Positions 50,367 to 59,687 of a DNA stretch of 64,000 bases are shown in pieces; within the stretch, counting starts at the first letter, position 1, and every line of letters begins with the position of its first letter. The translations under genes and the position numbers were made by a program. Under the pieces are notes generated by a model. The model was not told the origin of the DNA and ran no database searches. It saw only the letters and a program-made list of their open reading frames with translations. The DNA is from Halomonas korlensis (GTDB lineage: Bacteria > Pseudomonadota > Gammaproteobacteria > Pseudomonadales > Halomonadaceae): the NCBI RefSeq assembly GCF_900116705.1, contig NZ_FPBP01000001.1:186001-250000 (forward strand), read 5' to 3'.

Positions 50367-51548
50367 TCAATTGGCAAAGGCCTGAATGCCCGTCTGGGAT
50401 CGACCGAGAATCAGGGCGTGGACATCATGGGTGCCCTCGTAGGTATTCACGGCTTCCAGATTCATGACGTGGCGAATCACGTGGTACTCATCGGAGATGC
50501 CATTACCGCCGTGCATGTCGCGCGCCTGGCGTGCGATGTCCAGCGCCTTGCCGCAATTGTTGCGCTTGATCAGCGAGATCGCCTCGGGCACCAGTTGCCC
50601 GGCGTCGATCATCCGGCCGACTCGCAGCGCCGCCTGCAGGCCAAGCGCGATTTCAGTCTGCATATCGGCGAGTTTCTTCTGGATCAACTGATTGGCGGCC
50701 AGCGGGCGCCCGAACTGCTTGCGCTCCAGCGTATACTCGCGAGCGGCATGCCAGCAGGCTTCGGCGGCGCCCATGGTGCCCCAGGCAATACCGAAACGCG
50801 CCCGGTTAAGGCAAGAGAAAGGCCCTTTCAGACCCTGAACACCGGGAAGGCGCTGCTCATCGGAGACCTCAACATCCTGCATCGCGATCTGGCCGGTGAT
50901 GGAGGCACGCAGGCTGAACTTGCCCTCGATCTTCGGCGCGCTGAGCCCTTTCATGCCCTTCTCGAGGATAAATCCGCGAACGACACCTTCTTCATCGCGA
51001 GCCCAGATCACGAAGATATCGGCAATCGGTGAATTGGTGATCCAGGTCTTGGTGCCGTTGAGGCGCCAGCCGTTGTCGGTACGTACCGCGCGGGTGCTCA
51101 TCCCCGCCGGGTCGGAGCCATGATCGGGTTCGGTGAGACCGAAACATCCCACCCACTCGGCGGACGCCAGCTTCGGCAGGTATTTCTCGCGCTGGGCATC
51201 GCTGCCGAAGGCGTGAATGGGGTACATCACCAGGCTCGACTGAACGCTCATCGCGCTGCGGTAGCCCGAATCGACACGCTCCACCTCGCGGGCGATCAGG
51301 CCGTAACTGACGTAGTTCAGGCCCGCACAGCCATAACCATCGATCGTGGCGCCCAACAGACCCAGCTCGCCCATCTCGCTCATGATCTCGCGGTCGAAGT
51401 GCTCGTGGCGGTTGGCTTCCAGCACTCGCGGCAGCAGCTTTTCCTGGCAATAGTCGTGCGCGGTCTGCTGGACCATGCGCTCGTCTTCGTCGAGCTGATC
51501 GATCAGGCGGAAGGGGTCGTCCCAGGTGACGGGGGTGATCTGTCTCAT
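50367..51548 (-). CDS. gcdH: Glutaryl-CoA dehydrogenase
   Basis: 393-residue flavin enzyme that oxidises and decarboxylates glutaryl-CoA to crotonyl-CoA in lysine, tryptophan and glutarate breakdown. Acyl-CoA dehydrogenase motifs: [13 protein letters not shown] and the C-terminal catalytic Glu in [16 protein letters not shown]. The [10 protein letters not shown] form and HALILGR ending separate it from general acyl-CoA dehydrogenases. GAGGAC lies seven bases before ATG 51548. A 9-base inverted repeat lies just upstream (51577-51599). First gene with the CoA transferase. Confidence 0.95.
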   Translation of the reverse strand: MRQITPVTWDDPFRLIDQLDEDERMVQQTAHDYCQEKLLPRVLEANRHEHFDREIMSEMGELGLLGATIDGYGCAGLNYVSYGLIAREVERVDSGYRSAMSVQSSLVMYPIHAFGSDAQREKYLPKLASAEWVGCFGLTEPDHGSDPAGMSTRAVRTDNGWRLNGTKTWITNSPIADIFVIWARDEEGVVRGFILEKGMKGLSAPKIEGKFSLRASITGQIAMQDVEVSDEQRLPGVQGLKGPFSCLNRARFGIAWGTMGAAEACWHAAREYTLERKQFGRPLAANQLIQKKLADMQTEIALGLQAALRVGRMIDAGQLVPEAISLIKRNNCGKALDIARQARDMHGGNGISDEYHVIRHVMNLEAVNTYEGTHDVHALILGRSQTGIQAFAN

Positions 51549-51576
51549 GGCGGTGTCCTCAATCGGAGAATAAATT

Positions 51577-51599
51577 TCTACATTTTTACCAAATGTAGA
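51577..51599. promoter_or_regulatory. Inverted repeat upstream of gcdH, probable operator
   Basis: TCTACATTT (51577-51585) and AAATGTAGA (51591-51599) form perfect 9-base arms with a 5-base spacer, 28 bases upstream of the gcdH start. The region is AT-rich against the GC-rich background. The binding protein is not encoded nearby. Confidence 0.6.
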
Positions 51600-51632
51600 C
51601 TATACAGCCGTTCCTGCCAAGCCAAACGTCTA

Positions 51633-52538
51633 TCAACCTTGCGACTCTCCTTCGCGATAGAGCGCCTGGATACTCGAGAAGTCCAGGCGTCCGCTGCCCT
51701 GGGCGCTATGCAGCGCGAAGAGATTACGCGCCTGTGATCCCATCGGAACCGTCGAGCGCGACCCCAGCGCCAACTCCCAGGCCAGCCCCAGGTCCTTGAC
51801 CATCAGATCGGTGAGAAAGCCGCCCTGGTAATCCCGCGAGGCTGCTGAGCCTTCCATCACGCCGGGCCAGGGATTGTAGACATTGAGCGCCCAGTTGCCG
51901 CCGCTGCTCTGCTGCATGATCTCGGAGAGTACCGACGGGTTCATGCCATTCTTGACTCCCAGCGCCAGAGCTTCTGCCGTCCCCGACATCAGGATGCCCA
52001 GCAGCATGTTGTTGCAGATCTTCGCCACCTGCCCCGAGCCGACATCGCCCGCATGGAAGATATTCTTGCCCATGGCCTGCAGCACCGGCTGGGCCCGGGT
52101 AAAGCCCGTCTCGCTGCCACCGACGATAAACGTCAGCGTCCCGGCCTTGGCGCCCCCAACTCCCCCCGATACCGGTGCATCGAGATAGGTCAGCCCCTTA
52201 TCACTGGCAGCGTGGCCCACGTGGCGAGCGTCCTCCGGGGAGATGGTCGAGGCGTCGATGATCAAGGGCGCCCCGTCCAAGGTATCGAACAGGCCCGGCG
52301 CATCATCGCTACCGAGGTAGAGCGCCCTGACATGGGCACCGGCAGGCAGCATCGAAATGATGACCTCGGCACCGGCGACAGCGGACTGGGCGTTTTCGCC
52401 GCGGTTGGCGCCCTCTGCCTCCAACGCCTGGATGGCGCTCTCCACCAAGTCGAATACCGTGACATGATGGCCGGCCTTGAGCAGATTGAGTGCCATGGGG
52501 GCGCCCATGTTACCCAGACCGATAAAGGCGATATTCAT
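51633..52538 (-). CDS. mmsB: 3-hydroxyisobutyrate dehydrogenase
   Basis: 301 residues. NAD-dependent oxidation of 3-hydroxyisobutyrate to methylmalonate semialdehyde in valine catabolism. Rossmann motif FIGLGNMGAPMA (about residues 5-16), substrate motif DAPVSGGVGGAKAGTL and catalytic lysine region GQVAKICNNM. Last of the three valine genes on the minus strand. The usual partner mmsA is not in the window. Confidence 0.95.
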   Translation of the reverse strand: MNIAFIGLGNMGAPMALNLLKAGHHVTVFDLVESAIQALEAEGANRGENAQSAVAGAEVIISMLPAGAHVRALYLGSDDAPGLFDTLDGAPLIIDASTISPEDARHVGHAASDKGLTYLDAPVSGGVGGAKAGTLTFIVGGSETGFTRAQPVLQAMGKNIFHAGDVGSGQVAKICNNMLLGILMSGTAEALALGVKNGMNPSVLSEIMQQSSGGNWALNVYNPWPGVMEGSAASRDYQGGFLTDLMVKDLGLAWELALGSRSTVPMGSQARNLFALHSAQGSGRLDFSSIQALYREGESQG

Positions 52539-52624
52539 TGGCGTGGCTCCTGATTGTGATTTAGTTACTTGGCATGACCGGTTGGCATCAAGGCTCGCTG
52601 GTCAACGGCTCTGGAAAAGCCACC

Positions 52625-53779
52625 TCAGCCGTGGGACGTCTTGCCGCCGAGCGCCCGAAGAGGATGGGTCGCCTCGGACCAGAGCGGCGCCAGCAGGGCA
52701 TCGAGATCTGCCTCCGGTACGCTGTCGGCGTCGACATGTGACCATCGCGGCGCCTTGTCCTTCTCGACCAGCAGGGCGCGTACGCCTTCGGCAAAATCGC
52801 CCAGGCGACAACACTGTACCGAGAGGTTGAGCTCATCGCGAAAGGCCTCGGCCAGGCTCGTATGGGCATGGCGTTCCAACATGCGCCACACCAGGTGAGC
52901 GCTCAGCGGGCAGCCGGCTTCGAGGCGGGCTCGGTTGGCCGCCAGCCAGCGATCCTCGCGCCGATCATCGAGAATCCGGCGCACCGCCGTCGCGGCATCG
53001 ACCCACCCCACCAACATCTGAAGATGATCTAAATGGGGCCAGACCTGGCCCGTCGGCATCTCGCGTCGGTCTTCCTGATCGTCCAGCACCACCTGTACCG
53101 CGGCGCGCAGCGCTCTTTGGGTGCGATCGCCATAGTCGGCCTCTGCCAGTCCGTCGAGCAGGGCCTCGTGACGCTCACGGGGTATAAAGCGGTCGGCAAG
53201 CCCCAGGTCCAGGGCATCGCGGGCATTGAGCTGGGCCCCGGTCAGACCCAGATACGCCCCCACGCCAGATGGCATGCGACCCAGGAACCAGCTTGCGCCG
53301 ATGTCGGGATAAAGACCGATGGTGATCTCCGGCATGGCGATGCGCGTGGTCTCGGTCACCAGGCGCTGAAAGCCACCGGCCAGCAGTCCCAGGCCGCCCC
53401 CCATGACGATGCCATCGCCCCACACCAGGATCGGTTTGGAAAAAGTATGGATTCGATAATCGAGCCGATACTCGTCGGTAAAATAGGTTTCGGCGAAAGC
53501 GGTGCGCCGGTCCGCGTCAGGTGTATCGCGTGTCTCGACCAATGAGCGATACAGGGCCACCACATCGCCTCCCGCACAGAAGGCCTTGTCGCCGGCGCCC
53601 TCGAGCCATATCGCCACAATGCCGGGATCGGCCTCCCAAACATCGAGCCTGGCCTCGAGTTGGCCGATCATCTCCAACGACAGCGCATTGAGCGACTTGG
53701 GCGCATTGAGCATGGCCACGCCAATGCGGCTGCCATCACGGGTGGGACGCTCGGTGAAGCGTACAGCAAGGTCCGACAT
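52625..53779 (-). CDS. 3-hydroxyisobutyryl-CoA hydrolase (enoyl-CoA hydratase family)
   Basis: 384 residues, longer than plain crotonases. Crotonase oxyanion-hole segment FCAGGDVVALYRS (about 66-78) and GDGIVMGGGLGLLAGG (about 116-131), then the C-terminal HIBYL-CoA hydrolase part (CPLSAHLVWRMLERH). Releases free 3-hydroxyisobutyrate from its CoA ester for MmsB, encoded 86 bases downstream. GGGGAA precedes the ATG. Confidence 0.93.
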   Translation of the reverse strand: MSDLAVRFTERPTRDGSRIGVAMLNAPKSLNALSLEMIGQLEARLDVWEADPGIVAIWLEGAGDKAFCAGGDVVALYRSLVETRDTPDADRRTAFAETYFTDEYRLDYRIHTFSKPILVWGDGIVMGGGLGLLAGGFQRLVTETTRIAMPEITIGLYPDIGASWFLGRMPSGVGAYLGLTGAQLNARDALDLGLADRFIPRERHEALLDGLAEADYGDRTQRALRAAVQVVLDDQEDRREMPTGQVWPHLDHLQMLVGWVDAATAVRRILDDRREDRWLAANRARLEAGCPLSAHLVWRMLERHAHTSLAEAFRDELNLSVQCCRLGDFAEGVRALLVEKDKAPRWSHVDADSVPEADLDALLAPLWSEATHPLRALGGKTSHG

Positions 53780-53800
53780 CGATAGGTTCCCCTGGTCCGG

Positions 53801-54967
53801 TTACTGGAGCGACTCGATCACGCCGTCCGCCAGAAGGCGACGCGCAATGATCAGGCGCATGATCTCGTTGGTGCCCTCGAGAATCTGGTGCACGCGCGTG
53901 TCTCGCACCAGGCGCTCGAGGGGGTATTCGCGAATATAACCATAGCCACCATGCAACTGCAGGGCCTCGTTGCAGACCGAGAATCCCACGTCGGTGGCAA
54001 GACGCTTGGCCATGGCGCAATACGCTGTGGCCTCCGGGTCGCCGCGATCGAGCCGCCAGGCGGCATGACGCACCATCAAGCGGGCGGCCGTCAACTCACT
54101 GGCCATATCGGCGAGCTTGAATTGCAGGACCTGGAAGCCTGCGAGTTCACGGCCGAATTGCTTGCGCTCCAGCAGATAATCCCGCGACAGCGAAAGCGCT
54201 TGTTGGGCCGCACCCAGCGAGCAACTGGCGATATTCAGGCGACCGCCATCGAGCCCCTTCATGGCTAACTTGAAGCCCTCCCCTTCGGCGCCCAGGCGGT
54301 TGGTCATCGGTACCCGCACGCCATCGAAGCTGACCAGGCGGGTCGGCTGGCTCTTCCAACCCATCTTGTCTTCGTTCTTGCCGTACTCGATGCCGGCGGC
54401 ATCGGCGGGTACCACGATGGCGGAGACGCCGCCGGCCCCGCTGTCGGGGGCGCCGGTGCGCGCCATCACTACCAGCACCTCGGTAGCCCCGGCGCCGGAG
54501 ATGAACATCTTCGAGCCGCTGATCACATACTCGCCCCCCTCGCGCACGGCCTTGGTACGCAGGCTGGCGGCATCGGAGCCGGCTCCGGGTTCGGTGAGAC
54601 AATACGAGCCGAGCCGCTCGCCAGTGACCATGGCGGGTACCCAGGTTTCGCGCAGGGCATCGTCCCCCCAGGTAGCGACCATCCAGGTCACCATGTTGTG
54701 AATGGTGAGGTATGCCGTGGTCGAGACACAGCCCTGGGCGAGCCGCTCGAATATCAGCGAGGCATCGAGACGCGAGAGGCCCATACCGCCATGCGCCTCG
54801 GGCGTATAAAGGCCGAGAAAGCCCGCCTCGCCGGCACGGCGAATCACCTCGGTGGGAAAGTGCGAGGTGGCGTCCCATTCAGCGGCATGGTCGACCAGTT
54901 CCGCCTTGGCAAAATCCTCGGCGGCGGCAACCAGCGCCTTCTGGTCTTCGTTCAGCGAAAAATCCAT
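53801..54967 (-). CDS. Acyl-CoA dehydrogenase, probably isobutyryl-CoA dehydrogenase
   Basis: 388 residues. Family marks: YCLTEPGAGSDA, SGSKMFISGAGAT and the C-terminal LEGTNEIMRLIIARRLL with the catalytic Glu placement expected in this family. Placement before the hydroxyisobutyryl-CoA hydrolase and mmsB makes isobutyryl-CoA to methacrylyl-CoA the likely step; a short/branched-chain substrate is the alternative. ATG 54967 follows GAGGAT at six bases; a longer frame reaches 55000. The palindrome at 55016-55029 lies directly upstream. Confidence 0.92.
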   Translation of the reverse strand: MDFSLNEDQKALVAAAEDFAKAELVDHAAEWDATSHFPTEVIRRAGEAGFLGLYTPEAHGGMGLSRLDASLIFERLAQGCVSTTAYLTIHNMVTWMVATWGDDALRETWVPAMVTGERLGSYCLTEPGAGSDAASLRTKAVREGGEYVISGSKMFISGAGATEVLVVMARTGAPDSGAGGVSAIVVPADAAGIEYGKNEDKMGWKSQPTRLVSFDGVRVPMTNRLGAEGEGFKLAMKGLDGGRLNIASCSLGAAQQALSLSRDYLLERKQFGRELAGFQVLQFKLADMASELTAARLMVRHAAWRLDRGDPEATAYCAMAKRLATDVGFSVCNEALQLHGGYGYIREYPLERLVRDTRVHQILEGTNEIMRLIIARRLLADGVIESLQ

Positions 54968-55015
54968 GGCAATCCTCGTTTCGGCTATCGGGAATGGCAA
55001 GTGGCCAGTAGCACT

Positions 55016-55029
55016 TTACGTTAACGTAA
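55016..55029. promoter_or_regulatory. LiuR-type palindromic operator between the valine operon and merR
   Basis: TTACGTTAACGTAA is a perfect 14-base palindrome midway between the divergent acyl-CoA dehydrogenase (start 54967) and the MerR regulator (start 55105). Its form resembles operators reported for LiuR-type MerR regulators of branched-chain amino acid breakdown. Confidence 0.7.
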
Positions 55030-55104
55030 CCCTGGGCTAGTGTTGCGAACAGATTCATGGTTTCAGCTTCGCCTGCACCGGCCCAAAGGACAAGGAAAAC
55101 GCTA

Positions 55105-55548
55105 ATGCCTCCGCGCTCATCGGCTTCGGAAACTCACCGACTGCCTCGCCAACGACGCACTTATGCCATTGGCGAACTGGCGCGCATGTTTCAGGTCACA
55201 CCACGCACCATTCGTTTTTACGAACAGGAAGGCCTGCTCGCGCCCGAACGCCGAGGCCAGACCCGCATTTACCAGGACAAGGACCGCGTTCGGCTGAAGC
55301 TAACCCTGCGCGGCAAGCGTCTCGGCTTCTCGCTGGCAGAAATCCGTGAAGTGGTGATGATGTATGACGCCATGCCGGACGGCAACGCACGCCAGCTCAA
55401 GCGCCTGCTCGAAATCCTGGCCGACAAACGGGCCAATCTGGAGCGTCAGCTCGAGGATATCCGCTTGATGCACAGGGAGCTCGATGATGTGGAGAGCCAA
55501 GCCCGCGATGTCTTGGCCAGCCTGGAGCCGACATCAGTCGAACACTGA
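55105..55548 (+). CDS. liuR: MerR-family regulator, LiuR-like
   Basis: 147 residues. Winged helix-turn-helix near the start (YAIGELARMFQVTPRTIRFY, about residues 19-38) and a coiled-coil dimer helix (ILADKRANLERQLEDIR), without a metal-binding cysteine tail. LiuR regulators repress leucine, isoleucine, valine and fatty acid degradation genes. ATG 55105 follows AAGGAAAA; ATG 55057 is in frame but has no ribosome site. Divergent from the valine operon and 51 bases before the acyl-CoA ligase on the same strand. Confidence 0.88.
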   Translation: MPPRSSASETHRLPRQRRTYAIGELARMFQVTPRTIRFYEQEGLLAPERRGQTRIYQDKDRVRLKLTLRGKRLGFSLAEIREVVMMYDAMPDGNARQLKRLLEILADKRANLERQLEDIRLMHRELDDVESQARDVLASLEPTSVEH

Positions 55549-55599
55549 AAGCCGCTATCGTGTTTGCCCATTCATTGACATCATCAGAGACAGGACATC

Positions 55600-57291
55600 A
55601 TGACACGCCAACACTCTCCGACCAGCTACGTCAGTGGCATCAGCGATACCCCTCTCAAGGGGCAGACCATTGGGGATTGCTTCGATGACACCGTAGCGCG
55701 CTTTGCCGATCGTGATGCCCTGATCAGCCGCCACCAGGGCCTGCGCTATAGCTGGAAGGAGTTGCAGGCGGCGGTCAACCAGACCGCTCGTGCCCTGCTC
55801 GCCCTTGGCGTCACAAAGGGCGAGCGAGTTGGCATCTGGTCACCCAACTGTGCCGAGTGGACCATCTCCCAGTTCGCCACGGCCAAGATCGGCGCGATTC
55901 TAGTCAATATCAACCCCAGCTATCGGACCCACGAACTGGAGTACGCCCTTAGGCAGTCCGAGGCGTCAACGCTGATCCTGCAAGGGAAGTTCAAGGCCTC
56001 CGATTATGTGGCGACCCTAGCAGAGCTGGCCCCGGAGCTGCGCGACGGCGGGCCCGGTACTTTCTCGAGCGCCAAGCTGCCGGAACTCAAGCGGGTAATC
56101 TGCCTTGACGGCGATCGAGCCCTCACCGGCATGTTCAGTTGGCAATCGATGCTGGCCCACGCCGACGAGATCTCCGAGGCGCATTTGGCCGAGGTGCAGG
56201 CCACCCTGCAATTCGACGACCCGATCAATATCCAGTACACCTCGGGCACCACGGGGGCACCCAAGGGCGCCACGCTCTCCCATCACAATATTCTCAACAA
56301 TGGTTTCTTCGTGGCTCGCACCATGGCGCTCACCGAAAATGATCGCATGGTGATCCCGGTGCCGCTCTACCACTGCTTCGGGATGGTGATGGGAAATTTG
56401 GGCTGTGTGACTCACGGCACCACCATGATCTATCCAGGTGACGGCTTCGACCCCGAAGCCACCCTGCTCGCGGTCTCCGAGGAAAAGGCGACGACCCTTT
56501 ACGGCGTACCCACCATGTTTATCGCCGAGCTAGAACATCCCGATTTCGAGAGCTTCGATCTCTCGCATCTGCGCACCGGTATCATGGCTGGCTCTATCTG
56601 CCCCATCGAAGTGATGCGCAAGGTAATCGACCGCATGAACATGCAGGATGTCACCATCTGCTATGGCATGACGGAGACCAGCCCGGTGAGTCTACAGACC
56701 CAAACCGACGCCCCGCTGGAGAAGCGTGTCACCACGGTGGGCTCCATCCACCCCCACCTGGAAGTAAAGTTGGTAAGTCCCGAGACCGGCGCTGTGGTGC
56801 CCCGGGGCGAGACTGGTGAGCTATGCACCCGCGGCTATAGCGTGATGCTCGGCTATTGGAATAATGATGAGGCCACCGCCAAGGCGATCGACAGCGCCCG
56901 CTGGATGCATACCGGCGACCTGGCGACCATGGACGAAGAGGGGTATGTCGCGATTGTCGGACGCATCAAGGACATGATCATTCGCGGCGGAGAAAACATC
57001 TATCCGCGGGAAATCGAGGACTTCCTTTATACCCACCCGGCCATCTCGGATGTGCAGGTGATCGGCGTGCCCGACGAGAAGTACGGCGAAGAAGTCATGG
57101 CATGGGTGAAGCTTGCCGACGGGCAGGAGCTCACCGCCGACGAACTCCAGGCCTTCTGCAAGGGCAAGATCGCCCATTACAAGATTCCGCGATATGTGAA
57201 GTTCGTCGACGAATTTCCGATGACCGTGACCGGCAAGATTCAGAAATTCAAGATGCGTGAGGAAGCCACTCACGAGCTGGGCCTGGCTTGA
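55600..57291 (+). CDS. AMP-binding acyl-CoA ligase
   Basis: 563 residues of the ANL superfamily (FadD/AcsA-like). AMP motif [11 protein letters not shown] (about residues 211-221), the core GMTE, and the C-terminal [18 protein letters not shown] followed by the catalytic lysine in [10 protein letters not shown]. Activates a short- to medium-chain acid with CoA and ATP; the neighbourhood suggests branched or fatty acids but the chain length is not readable. Probably co-regulated with the LiuR-like gene just upstream. Confidence 0.92.
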   Translation: MTRQHSPTSYVSGISDTPLKGQTIGDCFDDTVARFADRDALISRHQGLRYSWKELQAAVNQTARALLALGVTKGERVGIWSPNCAEWTISQFATAKIGAILVNINPSYRTHELEYALRQSEASTLILQGKFKASDYVATLAELAPELRDGGPGTFSSAKLPELKRVICLDGDRALTGMFSWQSMLAHADEISEAHLAEVQATLQFDDPINIQYTSGTTGAPKGATLSHHNILNNGFFVARTMALTENDRMVIPVPLYHCFGMVMGNLGCVTHGTTMIYPGDGFDPEATLLAVSEEKATTLYGVPTMFIAELEHPDFESFDLSHLRTGIMAGSICPIEVMRKVIDRMNMQDVTICYGMTETSPVSLQTQTDAPLEKRVTTVGSIHPHLEVKLVSPETGAVVPRGETGELCTRGYSVMLGYWNNDEATAKAIDSARWMHTGDLATMDEEGYVAIVGRIKDMIIRGGENIYPREIEDFLYTHPAISDVQVIGVPDEKYGEEVMAWVKLADGQELTADELQAFCKGKIAHYKIPRYVKFVDEFPMTVTGKIQKFKMREEATHELGLA

Positions 57292-57298
57292 ATGATTT

Positions 57299-57340
57299 CA
57301 CCTCGCCGCCGCTAACAGCCCGGTGAGCGGCGGCGAGGTG
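57299..57340. terminator. Long GC hairpin between the acyl-CoA ligase and hpt (convergent)
   Basis: CACCTCGCCGCCGCT (57299-57313) pairs perfectly over 15 bases with AGCGGCGGCGAGGTG (57326-57340), with a 12-base loop. It begins eight bases after the ligase stop and ends 34 bases before the hpt stop. No T-run on either strand, so it may act as a bidirectional processing or Rho-assisted terminator. Confidence 0.6.
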
Positions 57341-57374
57341 CCTGCCTTATGGGCGACAGGAACGCGCCTGGACC

Positions 57375-57953
57375 CTACAGCCCTTGCGGGGCAAAGATAC
57401 CTGGTGCGTTGCGCCAGTATCCCTTGATATCCATCCCGAAACCGAAGACGAAACGGTCGGCCACCTCGAGACTGCAATAATCGGCCTTGAGGCCAGGCAC
57501 TGCCTTGCGTTCGTGCTGTTTGTCGACCAGCACGGCGGTGGCCATGCTCGCAGCCCCGGCTTCGCGACAATAGGCAAGAATAGCCGCCAGCGTCGCGCCC
57601 TCGTCGAGAATGTCGTCGACGATCACCACATGACGTCCTGCCATGGGAATCTCCGGCGAGACGCGCCAGAACAGCTCACCACCGCGCATGCCGCCGCGGT
57701 AGCGGGTGGCATGCAGGTAATCGACTTCCAGAGGGAAGCCGAGCCGGGTCAGCAAATGTCCGGTGGTGATCAGACCGCCATTCATCACGCAATAAAACAC
57801 CGGCAGCTTGTCGCCCAGGTCCCGGGTGATTTCCTCGGCCATACGGTCAAGGGCGCGTTCGACCTGTTCATGGCTGATCAAGCAGTCCGCGTGGTCCATC
57901 AGGTGTCGCATATCGGCAAGAGACTGGTAAAAATCGGCGTCGAATCGGGACAT
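57375..57953 (-). CDS. hpt: Hypoxanthine-guanine phosphoribosyltransferase
   Basis: 192 residues from ATG 57953. Salvages hypoxanthine and guanine to IMP and GMP with PRPP. PRPP-binding motif HVVIVDDILDEGATLA and the FCVMNGG-like FYCVMNGG. Length and start match the roughly 185-residue family. The frame is open to ATG 58073, which overlaps the nagZ stop as ATGA and would add 40 residues without family resemblance; no strong ribosome site helps decide. Complements the purine breakdown genes near the left end. Confidence 0.9.
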   Translation of the reverse strand: MSRFDADFYQSLADMRHLMDHADCLISHEQVERALDRMAEEITRDLGDKLPVFYCVMNGGLITTGHLLTRLGFPLEVDYLHATRYRGGMRGGELFWRVSPEIPMAGRHVVIVDDILDEGATLAAILAYCREAGAASMATAVLVDKQHERKAVPGLKADYCSLEVADRFVFGFGMDIKGYWRNAPGIFAPQGL

Positions 57954-58051
57954 CGGGAATCGGCTCATCAAAGGAACAGGAAACGGCGCTACGCGAGCGC
58001 CGAGAATGGCAAGTGTCGTGTCAATCATGGAACATTCGGTGGCCTGGCGCT

Positions 58052-58089
58052 CATTCTGCGGCCAGGGCCTCATTCAGCGGCCAGGGCCT
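58052..58089. repeat. 19-base tandem duplication at the nagZ stop
   Basis: Two adjacent copies, CATTCTGCGGCCAGGGCCT and CATTCAGCGGCCAGGGCCT, differ at one base. Read on the minus strand, the nagZ stop TGA is made at the boundary of the copies. Confidence 0.8.
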
Positions 58090-59083
58090 CCAGGCGAGCA
58101 TGCACGCGACGCCACCGCGAGATTGCGGTCAATGCTTGAAGCGTCGGTCGCGCGCGTGCATACCGTAATCGGGACACGCGTCGCGCGACACGCCCGCGGC
58201 AGGCCTCAATTACCTCGAGGGCCGCGTCACGATCGTTGCATACCAGCAACATGTCGCAACCGGCGGCCAAGGCCTTCATGGCACGCTCGGCGGGACTACC
58301 TGCAGAGGCGGCACCGGCCATGCTCAAGTCGTCGGAGAATACGACACCCTTGAAACCAAGACTTTCGCGCAACATGCCGAGCCAGGCCGGGGAAAAACCG
58401 GCGGGCCGCGCATCGAACGCCGGGTAGACCACGTGGGCAGGCATCACCGCGTCGAGCCTTGCCGCTAGCACGGCGAAGGGTATCAGATCATGGCGTCGCA
58501 GCTCATCCATCGAACGCTCGTCGACAGGAAGTTCGTGATGGGAGTCGGCCGCCACGCCGCCATGGCCCGGGAAGTGCTTGCCCACCGCGACCATGCCCGC
58601 TTCGTGCAGGCCATGGATGAAGGCACCGGCCATCTCCGCCGTCGCCTGCGGGTCGGCCGAGAAACTGCGATCGCCGATCACGCTCGACGTCCCGACGTCC
58701 ACATCGAGTACCGGGGCGAAGCTCAGGTCGAGGCCGCAGGCGGCCATTTCCATGCCGAGCAACCAGCCGGCATCCTGGCATAATCTCAGCGTCACTTCTG
58801 GCATCGTGACCTGATCGCGACCTAACCGGCTCATGGAGGGTATTCGGGTTACGCCCTCACGAAGCCGCTGTACCCTTCCGCCTTCCTGGTCGATACCGAT
58901 CAAGAGGCCAGGACGCACGCTACGCATCTCGGCACACAGCTGGCTTACCTGATCGGCCGAGACGACGTTACGACCGAACAGGATCACGCCGCCGACTTCC
59001 GGTTGCGTCAGCAGTTCACGCTCATCCTGTGTCAGGCCTTGGCCCTTGAGGTCCAGCATCACGGGACCGAGCGTTTGGGTCAT
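58070..59083 (-). CDS. nagZ: Beta-N-acetylhexosaminidase NagZ
   Basis: 337 residues, glycoside hydrolase family 3. Removes N-acetylglucosamine from anhydromuropeptides in the cytoplasm during cell-wall recycling. GIDQEGGRVQRL and KHFPGHGG are the family motifs, with the catalytic loop after ADSHHELP. ATG 59083 gives the usual short start (MTQTLGPVMLDLKG). It lies with the YkuD enzyme and psrA on the same strand. Confidence 0.95.
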   Translation of the reverse strand: MTQTLGPVMLDLKGQGLTQDERELLTQPEVGGVILFGRNVVSADQVSQLCAEMRSVRPGLLIGIDQEGGRVQRLREGVTRIPSMSRLGRDQVTMPEVTLRLCQDAGWLLGMEMAACGLDLSFAPVLDVDVGTSSVIGDRSFSADPQATAEMAGAFIHGLHEAGMVAVGKHFPGHGGVAADSHHELPVDERSMDELRRHDLIPFAVLAARLDAVMPAHVVYPAFDARPAGFSPAWLGMLRESLGFKGVVFSDDLSMAGAASAGSPAERAMKALAAGCDMLLVCNDRDAALEVIEACRGRVARRVSRLRYARARPTLQALTAISRWRRVHARLEALAAE

Positions 59084-59165
59084 GATCGCGTTCCTTGGCG
59101 TGGAAGGGAGCCGATTCTAGATCAAAGCGACAAACCGTAACAGCTAAGCGGTGTCGGGGTTGCCG

Positions 59166-59687
59166 TCATCCCGCATGGATCCAGACAGGCGTTCCGGGCC
59201 TGGCCACCGCGAATACCGCCAACAGAGCCTCGTCACGCAAACGAATACAGCCGTGTGAGGCCGGCTCACCGATGGGCTGGTCCGGCGGCGTGCCATGAAG
59301 ATAAATGTAGCGACGCTGGCTATCGACGTCACCCCCGCGGTTATGGCCCGGCTCGAGGCCGCAGAGCCACAGGATTCGCGTCAGTATCCAATCACGCTGA
59401 GGGTAGGCGGCTGCCAGCTCGGCAGAGAAGCGCTCACCGGTCGGCCGACGGCCACGAAATACGCTGCCAACAGGTTCACCATCACCGATGGCAGCACGCA
59501 CATAGTGCCAACCCAGGGGCGTCTGGCCACTCCCCTCGTGCTGGCCGGTACCGGCCAGCCCCGTCGACACAGGATAGACGGCTACCAACTCACTACCCTT
59601 CCAGACGCTCAGACGCTGGCAAGTGGCGTCGATCTCGAGCCAGGGCGCTTGTTTGGGCGGCAGGCTCTGGAGCACTGGGGTTGGCAT
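59166..59687 (-). CDS. YkuD-domain protein without signal peptide, probable cytoplasmic L,D-carboxypeptidase
   Basis: 173 residues. L,D-transpeptidase (YkuD) fold with H131 and the catalytic motif SHGCIRL (H145, C147). Unlike periplasmic L,D-transpeptidases, the N-terminus (MPTPVLQSLPPKQAPWLEID) has no signal peptide or membrane anchor. Signal-less YkuD enzymes such as Acinetobacter LdtK/ElsL act in the cytoplasm on recycled muropeptides. Its place between psrA and nagZ fits that. ATG 59687 shares a base with the psrA stop. Confidence 0.88.
   Translation of the reverse strand: MPTPVLQSLPPKQAPWLEIDATCQRLSVWKGSELVAVYPVSTGLAGTGQHEGSGQTPLGWHYVRAAIGDGEPVGSVFRGRRPTGERFSAELAAAYPQRDWILTRILWLCGLEPGHNRGGDVDSQRRYIYLHGTPPDQPIGEPASHGCIRLRDEALLAVFAVARPGTPVWIHAG

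Noticed and set aside
57954-58073. Longer hpt start at ATG 58073 overlapping the nagZ stop
   Set aside because: It adds 40 residues not found in the family; the overlap may be a by-product of the 19-base duplication.
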